From: Paracoccus pantotrophus
GTDB taxonomy: Bacteria; Pseudomonadota; Alphaproteobacteria; Rhodobacterales; Rhodobacteraceae
NCBI RefSeq assembly: GCF_008824185.1
Contig: NZ_CP044423.1
Span: 943,501 to 1,007,500 of the forward strand
Length of the DNA stretch: 64,000 nt
Reading direction: 5' to 3'
The notes under the pieces are model-generated. The model worked only from the letters and a program-made list of their open reading frames with translations. It was not told the DNA's origin and did no database searches. The first letter of the stretch is position 1, and each line of letters opens with the position of its first letter. A program made the position numbers and the translations under genes. This document shows positions 19,643 through 27,001 of this stretch, in pieces.

Positions 19643-20806
19643 TCAGGAGCGGCGGGACGCACTCAGCACCGGTCTGGGCACCGGTCCCAGCAGCGCGCGC
19701 CGGAAGTCCCACAGGAAAAGCGTCCATCCCGCCATCCAGCCCGCCGCTGAAAGATGCAGTAGCAGCGCCCATGCGTCCGCGCCGGCACAGCACATCAGCA
19801 GGCGCATCAGCACGGCCAGATTGACGAGGCCGAAGGCAAGGGCCAGCGGGCGCGATACCGCAAGCCGGCCTGCTTTGCGCGCCATGGCCGCCCGTCCCAT
19901 GATCGCAAGCATCATCGTGCCCATGGCGCCCATGGTGATGGCGTGAATCGCCGTGGTCATGTCGAGCCCGGCCGAGGGTCGCTGCGACAGGCCCGCCAGG
20001 ACCAGGCCCAGCGGCAGCCATAGCCAGGCCAGATGCAAAAGCAGCAGCGCCGGGTAGCGGCCGGCACGCCAGCTGCGCCACAGGACCATGCGGGCCAGTT
20101 GCAGGATGCCAGAACCGATCAGGAGCGGCCCGGCAAGCCCCGGGCGATCCAGCAGCAGCGCCGCCATGGCCAGAAGCAACCCCAGCAAGCCGGCGCCGGC
20201 AAGCCAGCGCGGCTCGGTCGGGGGCGGCCGGCCGGAGGACGCGGCCCAGTGCCGGGTGAATGCCGCAAGGGCGCGGCCACCCACCAGGCAGAGGAGCAGC
20301 GCGAACAACAGGGGCGCCATGTCCTGCGCAAGGCCTGCGGCAACGGGCCCCGGCCCGGCGATGGCCAGCGCCTCGACGCCGCCGAGGACCAGGGGCGCCA
20401 GCGCGAGCGGCAGCTTCCGCCAGACCCCGGCCCTTGCGGCCCGCCATGACAGCAGGCTGCCCAGAACGAGGAAATAGGCCGTCGCCGTCACAAGGCCGAA
20501 GGGTCCAGGCGGGCCAAGGGCGAAGGCCAGCCGCCCGGCAAGCCACAGCGCCACCATGACCGCGGTCGTGGCCGGCGCGACCCTGGGGCGGCCGGTCCAT
20601 GCGGGCAATGCGGTCAGCAGATAGCCCCCGACGGCCGCACCGCCCATGCCGAACAGCAGTTCATGGCGATGCCAGGAGGGTGCATCGACGCCGATCCCGG
20701 GCGGAATCAGCCAGACCGATGGCACGAGAGCCGCCCAAAGGCCGGCCAGAAGAAACAGCGGGCGATGCGGCGCCAGCCACAGCCCATGGGTCAGAGAGCG
20801 AAGCAT
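19643..20806 (-). CDS. nnrS: NnrS family multi-pass membrane protein
   Basis: 387 residues, nearly all hydrophobic, with about 11-12 transmembrane segments. Family hallmarks are WHRHELLFGMGGAAVGGYLL followed by TALPAWTGRP near the N-terminus, and HAITMGAMGTMMLAIMGRA in the second half, with conserved histidines thought to bind haem/copper. NnrS is linked to nitric oxide metabolism and protection from nitrosative stress in denitrifying alphaproteobacteria, where NNR/DNR-type regulators often control it. No denitrification gene is adjacent here, and I found no convincing NNR box (TTGAC-N4-GTCAA) upstream. Confidence 0.88.
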   Translation of the reverse strand: MLRSLTHGLWLAPHRPLFLLAGLWAALVPSVWLIPPGIGVDAPSWHRHELLFGMGGAAVGGYLLTALPAWTGRPRVAPATTAVMVALWLAGRLAFALGPPGPFGLVTATAYFLVLGSLLSWRAARAGVWRKLPLALAPLVLGGVEALAIAGPGPVAAGLAQDMAPLLFALLLCLVGGRALAAFTRHWAASSGRPPPTEPRWLAGAGLLGLLLAMAALLLDRPGLAGPLLIGSGILQLARMVLWRSWRAGRYPALLLLHLAWLWLPLGLVLAGLSQRPSAGLDMTTAIHAITMGAMGTMMLAIMGRAAMARKAGRLAVSRPLALAFGLVNLAVLMRLLMCCAGADAWALLLHLSAAGWMAGWTLFLWDFRRALLGPVPRPVLSASRRS

Positions 20807-21007
20807 CGGTTTCCGGCAGTTGCCGCGAATGCCGCATAGCGCAGAAGAGCGCGGAGGTTGTCAACAGGCCGGCAGGGCGGCTTCCGCCCGCCAGCGGTCC
20901 CAGGCGCGCGCGATCCTTGGGTTTCAGCCGATCGAGGCCGCTGGCCGCCCGCCTGGCGTCGGGGATGCGCCTGACACGCCGGCAGAGCTTGCGTCGCTTC
21001 GCCTCGG

Positions 21008-21181
21008 CTATTCTGGGCATGGCATCTGCATCCGGCTCGGGGCAATCCGCAGCGGTTCGTCACCCAGCCGCGGCTCCAGGCCGCGCAGCTTGCGCAGATG
21101 CAGCAGGAACCGGTCTTGGAAAAACGCGGCGATCTCGTCGGGATCGAAGCCGCGGGTAAGCAGGAACGGGACGCGGGACAT
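21008..21181 (-). CDS. Hypothetical 57-residue protein
   Basis: A small open frame beginning MSRVPFLLTRGFDPDEIAAF and continuing with FQDRFLLHLRKLRGLEP, ending MQMPCPE. Third codon positions are GC-rich and the amphipathic composition looks like real coding sequence, but there is no clear Shine-Dalgarno sequence. I do not recognise the family. It could be a small intact gene, or the surviving N-terminus of a larger decayed gene, because no similar coding signal continues downstream. It sits alone in a gene-poor region upstream of nnrS. Confidence 0.35.
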   Translation of the reverse strand: MSRVPFLLTRGFDPDEIAAFFQDRFLLHLRKLRGLEPRLGDEPLRIAPSRMQMPCPE

Positions 21182-21979
21182 GCGGGGTTTCGGCCTGGCA
21201 AAGCCCGGCCGTGGATGGAGGTTCGATCCGGATCGGCTTGGGGCAGGGGGCTGGCCTGCCTGGCTGGAACAGTGCCGCGGTTGTTAGCGGGACGGGGTCC
21301 GATGCACACCATTACGCGCTGTGCGATGCACAGGTCCAGGAGATGACGTGATCTTTCGCCTGATACCGGGCAGCGCCATGCCTAGGATGAAAAGCTGTGC
21401 TTGCAGGGTGATTATGACGGGCATGGATGGCATTCCTCGCAGCATGATGGGACCGGGCGGGAAAGCTGGCGCTTCCCGGGGCATGGGATGGAAATTTCGG
21501 CTGACCTGTCTCCCGGCGAGATGCTCAGGTCGCCATGGCCGGGCTGGACCTGCGGACGAAGCGGCGTTGCCTGGGCTGCGTCAACAGGAAGAATCCGCCC
21601 GCGGCTGCCCAGAGGCCGCGCATCCGCGCGCTGATCGCCGGCACCGCAGCCCTAGGGCAACACACTGTATTCTAAATAAATATCCTTGGAGACAGCCCGC
21701 GAATAGCCATCGTTTGGCCGAAAATAGCCGCCGAAATGGCTCTCATCCGACCAATGTTCCGGTGATCGCGACTGGAAGCCGCCCGCGTTGGGTCGTTTAA
21801 ATAGATAATCCGAATTATGTAAACAAAATTCCGCCTGAAGCAGGCGCGCCGGGCTGCGACTTATTAGCCATGGCGGGTACAGGCACTTTCTTTCCATCTT
21901 GCCGCATCATAGTCTGCTGGGTGAACCCCGCAATTTCGGCCGCCGCGAGTCAGGCGGCCTCGACCAGCAAGGAGAGCCC
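21182..21979. other. Gene-poor stretch with an AT-rich core
   Basis: About 800 bp in which I can support no gene. Several open frames cross it but have poor codon usage. From about 21655 to 21900 the sequence is clearly AT-richer than the rest of the window, and it holds an imperfect inverted repeat GTTTAAAT (21795-21802) / ATGTAAAC (21817-21824). A 45-codon frame starting MAGLDLRTKRRCLGCVN (21538-21675, plus) may be a gene remnant. The AT-rich part may include the promoter of the thioredoxin-fold gene at 21980. Confidence 0.5.
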
Positions 21980-22531
21980 ATGGCCGTTCGTCCTCCGGTT
22001 TGCGATTTCGGTGCCAAGGCGCCGGACTTCACGCTGCCTGATCCCGATGGCCGCATGGTCTCGTTTCGCGACATCGCCGGGACGCGCGGCACGCTGGTCA
22101 TGTTCATCTGCAACCATTGCCCCTATGTGCAGGCCGTCATCGACCGCATTCGGCGCGACGCCGCCGAATTGCAGCAACTGGGCATCGGCGTCGTGGCGAT
22201 CTCGGCCAACGACGTCGGCGAATATCCGCAGGATGGACCCGAGCAGATGAAGATCGAGGCCGAGAAGCACGGCTTCACCTTTCCTTATCTCTATGACGAA
22301 AGCCAGGACGTCGCGCGCGCCTATGGCGCCGAATGCACGCCGGATTTCTTCGGCTACAATGCCGCGGGCGAGTTGCAGTATCGTGGCCGACTGGACGCCT
22401 CGGGCCGCAATCCCGCCCCGCCGGATGCCCGGCGCGAGCTGTACGAGGCCATGGTGCAGATCGCCGAAACCGGGCAGGGCCCGCGCGACCAGGTGGCCTC
22501 GATGGGTTGCTCGATCAAATGGAAGGCGTGA
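21980..22531 (+). CDS. Thioredoxin-fold protein, AhpC/TSA-like redoxin
   Basis: 183 residues from ATG 21980 with AAGGAGAGCCC directly upstream. The sequence begins MAVRPPVCDFGAKAPDFTLP, with the DFTLPDPDG opening of TlpA/peroxiredoxin-like proteins. It then has VMFICNHCPYVQAV, a Cys-x2-Cys pair after the first strand, and CTPDFFGYNAAGELQYRGRL carrying the cis-proline region. No signal peptide is seen, so a cytosolic thiol-disulfide or peroxide-related role is likely. The stop codon directly abuts the ATG of gph, so the two genes are translated from one message. Confidence 0.85.
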   Translation: MAVRPPVCDFGAKAPDFTLPDPDGRMVSFRDIAGTRGTLVMFICNHCPYVQAVIDRIRRDAAELQQLGIGVVAISANDVGEYPQDGPEQMKIEAEKHGFTFPYLYDESQDVARAYGAECTPDFFGYNAAGELQYRGRLDASGRNPAPPDARRELYEAMVQIAETGQGPRDQVASMGCSIKWKA

Positions 22532-23215
22532 ATGAACATCTGCTTTGCCCCCTGCCCCGTGGTTTTCGATCTTGACGGCACATTGATCGACAGCGTGCCC
22601 GACATCCATGCCTGCGTGAACGCGGTATTGCGCCTGCATGGCGTGGCGCCCCTGACGCTGGATCAGGTTCGCGGCTTCGTCGGCGGCGGCGTCGACCTGC
22701 TGTGGCGGCGCGTCATCGGCACCACCGCGCTGCCGGTCGAGGCGCATCGCGACCTGGTTGCCTCGTTCATGACCCGCTATCACGACGCCACCGGCCTGAC
22801 CCGGCTTTATCCCAATGTCGCCGAGGCGCTGGGGATCCTGGCCGATCGCGGCTATCCGCTGGGGCTTTGCACCAACAAGCCCCTGGGCCCGACGCGGGCG
22901 ATCCTCGACCATTTCGGCATCGCGCAACTGTTCGGGGCCGTGGTGGGCGGCGATTCCCTGCCCCAGCGCAAGCCCGATCCGGCCCCCCTGCGCGCGGCTT
23001 TCGCCGGCCTGGGCGCCGATCCCCTGAATCCGCGCGGGGTCTATGTCGGCGACAGCGAATTCGACGAGGAATGCGCCAGCAACACCGGCGTCCCCTTCCT
23101 GCTGTTCACCCGCGGCTATCGCAAGACTCCGGTCGAGCAGATGACGCATCGCGGCACGTTCGACGATTTCGCTCGCCTGCCGCTGCTGGTCGAGGAAACC
23201 TCGGCGGTCGGCTAG
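22532..23215 (+). CDS. gph: Phosphoglycolate phosphatase, HAD superfamily
   Basis: 227 residues. HAD motif I VVFDLDGTLIDS is near the N-terminus, motif II is GLCTNKP, motif III is the lysine in QRKPDPAPL, and motif IV is VYVGDSEFDEE. The helical cap (about 25-95) fits Gph. The enzyme dephosphorylates 2-phosphoglycolate, made by Rubisco oxygenation or DNA repair, to glycolate. It directly follows the thioredoxin-fold gene (TGAATG junction). Other HAD substrates cannot be excluded from sequence alone. Confidence 0.85.
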   Translation: MNICFAPCPVVFDLDGTLIDSVPDIHACVNAVLRLHGVAPLTLDQVRGFVGGGVDLLWRRVIGTTALPVEAHRDLVASFMTRYHDATGLTRLYPNVAEALGILADRGYPLGLCTNKPLGPTRAILDHFGIAQLFGAVVGGDSLPQRKPDPAPLRAAFAGLGADPLNPRGVYVGDSEFDEECASNTGVPFLLFTRGYRKTPVEQMTHRGTFDDFARLPLLVEETSAVG

Positions 23216-23313
23216 GTTCATCCGGCATCGCGGCGCTTGACAGGACGGCAAAACGGAAGGAACCGTCGCCGCATGCCGCCATTCCGGCCCGACCGAAGCC
23301 CAAGGAGCTCCGC

Positions 23314-23742
23314 ATGGACCTGCGACAACTGACCCCCGACCTTGCCGTGGCCGCCCAGATCCGCCCCGAGGATCTGCCAGCCTTGGCCGAGGCCGGCTTT
23401 CGCGTGCTGATCAACAACCGCCCCGACGAGGAGGTCGGCCCGGACGAGGGTGACGAGGCGATGCGCGCGGCGGCCGAGGCGGCGGGGATGGCATATCACT
23501 TCAACCCCTTCCCCCCCGGCCAGATCACGCCGCAGATGATCTCGGCCCAGGCCGAGGCGCTGGCCGCGCCCGGACCCAAGCTGGCCTATTGCCGGTCCGG
23601 CAACCGCTCGACCGTGCTCTGGGCGCTGGCCCGCGCCGGACAGGAACCGGTAGCGGATCTGCTTCAGACCGCGGCACGGGCGGGCTACGATCTTTCGGGT
23701 GTCCGACCGCTGATCGAATCACTGGCCCGACAGGATGTCTGA
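23314..23742 (+). CDS. TIGR01244/DUF442 family phosphatase (beta-lactamase hydrolase-like phosphatase domain)
   Basis: 142 residues from ATG 23314, preceded by AAGGAGCTCCGC. The protein has a dual-specificity phosphatase fold: LAVAAQIRPEDLPALAEAGF, then VLINNRPDEE and a Cys-x5-Arg signature loop YCRSGNRSTVLWAL. In sulfur-metabolism fusion proteins (Blh/Bigr type) this domain is attached to a persulfide dioxygenase and can act as a rhodanese or phosphatase. Here it is free-standing. The preferred substrate is unknown. Confidence 0.82.
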   Translation: MDLRQLTPDLAVAAQIRPEDLPALAEAGFRVLINNRPDEEVGPDEGDEAMRAAAEAAGMAYHFNPFPPGQITPQMISAQAEALAAPGPKLAYCRSGNRSTVLWALARAGQEPVADLLQTAARAGYDLSGVRPLIESLARQDV

Positions 23743-23844
23743 TCGCCGTCGGCCGGGAACCTTGGCCGACGCGGCGGGTTTCCCATGCGACAGCCAGCGA
23801 TCGGGCGGATCCCTTGCCCGGCCGGCCCAAGGGAGGAATCCGTC

Positions 23845-23919
23845 ATGAACTCGATCATCTATCTTGTCGGCCTTGTCGTCGTAGTGCTGTTCATCCTGGG
23901 GCTTCTGGGCCTGCGCTGA
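23845..23919 (+). CDS. 24-residue single-span membrane protein
   Basis: A tiny gene preceded by a strong GGGAGGA at correct spacing from ATG 23845. The peptide starts MNSIIYLVGLVVVV and ends with LLGLR; all but the ends form one hydrophobic segment of about 18 residues, finished by a positive C-terminal arginine. I recall similar 20-30 residue proteins with a YLVGLVVVVL core in other alphaproteobacteria, which supports a real conserved small protein, but I could not check this. It lies between the DUF442 phosphatase and typA, on the same strand. Function unknown. Confidence 0.65.
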   Translation: MNSIIYLVGLVVVVLFILGLLGLR

Positions 23920-23996
23920 CATCCTGCCTGCGATTGGCGCTGGCCTTTCGCGCCCCTCTGCGTTACCGGGGGCGCAAATTCTGAAAAAGGCCCCCT

Positions 23997-25817
23997 ATGG
24001 ACATCCGCAATATCGCGATCATCGCCCATGTCGACCATGGCAAGACGACCCTGGTCGATCAGCTCTTGAAGCAATCGGGCAGTTTCCGCGAAAATCAGGC
24101 CGTGGCCGAGCGCGTGATGGACAGCAACGACATCGAGCGTGAGCGCGGCATCACCATCCTGGCCAAGGCGACCTCGGTCGAGTGGAAGGGAACCCGCATC
24201 AATATCGTCGACACCCCCGGCCACGCCGATTTCGGCGGCGAGGTGGAGCGCATCCTGTCGATGGTGGACGGCGTCTGCCTGCTGGTCGATGCCGCCGAAG
24301 GTCCGATGCCGCAGACCAAGTTCGTGACTTCCAAGGCGCTGGCCCTGGGGCTGCGGCCCATCGTGGTGCTGAACAAGGTGGATAAGCCCGCCGCCGATCC
24401 CGACAAGGCGCTGGATGAGGTGTTCGACCTGTTCGCCAACCTGGGCGCCAGCGACAAACAGCTTGATTTCCCGCATCTTTATGCCTCCGGCATCGGCGGC
24501 TGGGCCGACGAGACCCTGGAAGGGCCCAGGAAGGACATGACGGCGCTGTTCGATCTGGTGCTGCGCCATGTCGAGGCGCCGAAACAGATCGAGCGCCAGG
24601 ACGAGCCCTTCCAGATGCTGGCGACCACGCTGGGCGCCGACCCGTTCATCGGCCGCATCCTGACCGGCCGGGTCGAGGCCGGCCGCGCCAAGGCCGGCGA
24701 CACCATCAAGGCGCTGTCGCGCGACGGCGAGCGCATCGAGCAGTTCCGTGTCTCCAAGGTGCTGGCCTTCCGCGGCCTGAACCAGCAGCCGATCGACGAG
24801 GCGGTGGCGGGCGACATCGTCACCCTGGCCGGCATGTCCAAGGCTACCGTGGCCGATACGCTCTGCGCGCTCGAGGTGGACACGCCCCTGCCCGCCCAGC
24901 CCATCGATCCGCCGACGATCAGCGTCACCTTCGGCATCAACGACAGCCCGCTGGCGGGCCGCGACGGCAACAAGGTGCAGTCGCGGGTGATTCGCGAGCG
25001 GCTGATGAAAGAGGCCGAGACCAATGTCGCCATCAAGGTCGAGGACACGCCGGGCGGCGACGCCTTCATCGTCTCGGGCCGCGGCGAACTGCAGATGGGC
25101 GTGCTGATCGAGAACATGCGCCGCGAGGGATTCGAGCTGTCGATCTCGCGCCCGCGCGTCATCTTCCGCGAAGAGGACGGCCAGCGCCTCGAACCGATCG
25201 AGGAGGTCATCATCGACGTCGATGACGACTATACCGGCGTGGTGATCGAAAAGCTGACCGGCGACCGCAAGGGCGAGATGGTGGACATGCGCCCCGCCGG
25301 GACCGGCAAGACCCGCATCGTCGCCCATGTGCCCTCGCGCGGGCTGATCGGCTATCACGGCGAGTTCATGACCGACACCCGCGGCAACGGCGTGCTGAAC
25401 CGCATCTTCCACGGCTGGGCGCCCTACAAGGGCGCGATCCAGGGCCGCCGCCAGGGCGTGCTGATTTCCATGGAGGACGGGGTTTCGGTGGCCTATGCGC
25501 TGTGGAACCTGGAAGAGCGCGGCAAGATGTTCATCGGCGCACAAGAGCAGGTCTATCAGGGCATGATCATCGGCGAGCATTCGCGCGACAACGACCTGGA
25601 AGTGAACCCGCTGAAGGGCAAGAAGCTGACCAACGTGCGTGCCTCGGGCACGGATGAGGCGGTGCGGCTGACCCCGCCGGTGCGCATGTCGCTGGAAGAG
25701 GCCATCGCCTATATCGACAATGACGAGCTGGTCGAGGTCACGCCCAAGAACATCCGCCTGCGCAAGCGTTACCTGGACCCGCACGAGCGCAAGCGCCAGT
25801 CCCGCGCCGAGGGTTGA
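23997..25817 (+). CDS. typA: Ribosome-associated translational GTPase TypA/BipA
   Basis: 606 residues, full length. The G domain shows IIAHVDHGKTTLVDQLL (G1), RGITILAK (G2), DTPGHADFGGEVERIL (G3) and VVLNKVDKP (G4). Later domains match EF-G-like and TypA-specific regions, including RVIFREEDGQRLEPIEEV and VPSRGLIGYHGEFMTDTRG. TypA/BipA helps 50S ribosomal subunit assembly and is needed under cold and other stress. The CTGAAAAAGG segment just before the ATG provides the ribosome binding site. Confidence 0.97.
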   Translation: MDIRNIAIIAHVDHGKTTLVDQLLKQSGSFRENQAVAERVMDSNDIERERGITILAKATSVEWKGTRINIVDTPGHADFGGEVERILSMVDGVCLLVDAAEGPMPQTKFVTSKALALGLRPIVVLNKVDKPAADPDKALDEVFDLFANLGASDKQLDFPHLYASGIGGWADETLEGPRKDMTALFDLVLRHVEAPKQIERQDEPFQMLATTLGADPFIGRILTGRVEAGRAKAGDTIKALSRDGERIEQFRVSKVLAFRGLNQQPIDEAVAGDIVTLAGMSKATVADTLCALEVDTPLPAQPIDPPTISVTFGINDSPLAGRDGNKVQSRVIRERLMKEAETNVAIKVEDTPGGDAFIVSGRGELQMGVLIENMRREGFELSISRPRVIFREEDGQRLEPIEEVIIDVDDDYTGVVIEKLTGDRKGEMVDMRPAGTGKTRIVAHVPSRGLIGYHGEFMTDTRGNGVLNRIFHGWAPYKGAIQGRRQGVLISMEDGVSVAYALWNLEERGKMFIGAQEQVYQGMIIGEHSRDNDLEVNPLKGKKLTNVRASGTDEAVRLTPPVRMSLEEAIAYIDNDELVEVTPKNIRLRKRYLDPHERKRQSRAEG

Positions 25818-25901
25818 GCTTCTTTCCGCCGCTTGGGATTACAGGCTTTCGCGGCGGAGAAACTCTGTTAGATTTGAAGCAAGTTGTCTCAGGAGCGGCT
25901 G

Positions 25902-26549
25902 ATGGAAGGCCGGGGGAATATCTATCAAAGCTTGATCTTCGCCGCCCAGGAGCATCTGGAGGAAAGCGGCCGGCTGCCCTCTGACCTCGCCGAACTTGCC
26001 CCGCGCACCGCGGCGAGCGAGGAAGAGATCCGCAGCATGTTCAGTTCGATCGAGGAACTGCACGAGGGGCTGATCTATCACGCCGTCACCCTGCTCAACG
26101 ATGCGCTGCGCGAGGGGGTGATCCAGGCCAATACCGCCGACCCGATCGAACAGATGCATTCGATCGCCCACAGCTATCTGGCTTGGGCCGAGGCGAATCC
26201 GACGCTGTTTCGGCTTCTGGTCGATAGGCTTTGCGGCCCGATCAAGCCCGGCAGCGCCTTGCATCGCTATACCAGCTCGATGCGCGACCTCTATCACCGC
26301 AAGCTGTCCGAGGCGCAGCGGCTCGGCATCCTGTCCCCGGACACCGACATCGACATCTCGACCATGATGCTGCATTGCCTGGTCAAGGGCGGCAACATGA
26401 TGTTCCTGACGCGCAGCACCGATCCCTGGTTCGACGGCGATTCCCGCTCGACCCGCGAACTCGCCGAACGGATATTCGCCGAGTTCATGGGCAACCTGAT
26501 CCGGGCCAATGCGCCCGCATCCGCGCCCGCCACCAGCGAAAAGGCCTGA
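25902..26549 (+). CDS. TetR-like transcriptional regulator with a degenerate N-terminal helix-turn-helix
   Basis: 215 residues from ATG 25902, 8 bp after AGGAG; a TTG at 25884 is the only earlier start in frame. The C-terminal two thirds resemble the TetR/AcrR WHG-type ligand domain (IAHSYLAWAEANPTLFRLL, followed by a helical region to residue 205). The N-terminal part IYQSLIFAAQEHLEESGRLP ... SMFSSIEELHEGLIYHAV follows the TetR layout, but the usual lysine and aromatic residues of the recognition segment (Y-x-H-F-x-x-K) are replaced. DNA binding may therefore be altered. The target is unknown. It is convergent with the ferredoxin gene, 17 bp away. Confidence 0.65.
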   Translation: MEGRGNIYQSLIFAAQEHLEESGRLPSDLAELAPRTAASEEEIRSMFSSIEELHEGLIYHAVTLLNDALREGVIQANTADPIEQMHSIAHSYLAWAEANPTLFRLLVDRLCGPIKPGSALHRYTSSMRDLYHRKLSEAQRLGILSPDTDIDISTMMLHCLVKGGNMMFLTRSTDPWFDGDSRSTRELAERIFAEFMGNLIRANAPASAPATSEKA

Positions 26550-26566
26550 GCGGGACGCGGCTGCGC

Positions 26567-26890
26567 TCAGATCTGGCGTTCGGGCAGGTTCACCACCAGC
26601 CCGTCGAGTTCCGGCGTCACCTTGATCTGGCAGGTCAGGCGCGAGCGCACCGGATCGGGCTGCCAGGCGAAGTCCAGCATGTCCTCTTCCATCGGATCCC
26701 TGGGCGGCAGCCGGTCCACCCATTCCGACGCCACATAGACATGGCAGGTCGAACAGGCGCAGGCGCCGCCGCAATCCGCATCGATGCCGGGTACGCCGTT
26801 GTCGCGCGCGCCCTCCATCACGGTCATGCCGGGTTTGACGTCGATTTCGTGGACGGTGCCGTTGTGCTCGATGTAAGTGATCTTGGCCAT
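26567..26890 (-). CDS. fdx: 2Fe-2S ferredoxin, adrenodoxin type
   Basis: 107 residues. The iron-sulfur ligands are Cys40, Cys46, Cys49 (DADCGGACACSTCHVYV) and Cys87 (RLTCQIKV), which is the Cys-x5-Cys-x2-Cys ... Cys spacing of vertebrate/putidaredoxin-type ferredoxins. It is cytosolic and donates single electrons. In alphaproteobacteria close relatives (FdxB/Fdx6) serve iron-sulfur cluster assembly or cytochrome P450 systems. No P450 or isc gene is nearby, so the partner is unknown. Confidence 0.92.
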   Translation of the reverse strand: MAKITYIEHNGTVHEIDVKPGMTVMEGARDNGVPGIDADCGGACACSTCHVYVASEWVDRLPPRDPMEEDMLDFAWQPDPVRSRLTCQIKVTPELDGLVVNLPERQI

Positions 26891-27001
26891 GGGTGCCTTC
26901 CTTGCGCTTCATGCCGCAGATAGGTCATCGCGCCGCAAGAGAAAAGCCCCGCCCGCGCGGCGGTTTTCCGCATCCTGCTGCGCGGCCCTGGGCCTGGCGC
27001 G

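Noticed and set aside
20855..20880. Possible NNR/FNR box (GGTTGTCAACAGG) upstream of nnrS
   Set aside because: Only the GTCAA half matches; the TTGAC half is not present at the required 4-bp spacing.
21321..21800. 159-codon plus-strand frame with an AGGAG near 21341
   Set aside because: The translation is rich in Arg, Gly, Ser and Met without pattern, codon third positions are not GC-biased in the AT-rich part, and no family is recognisable.
21652..21897. 81-codon minus-strand frame across the AT-rich island
   Set aside because: No ribosome binding site, no recognisable domain, and the open frame is explained by local composition.
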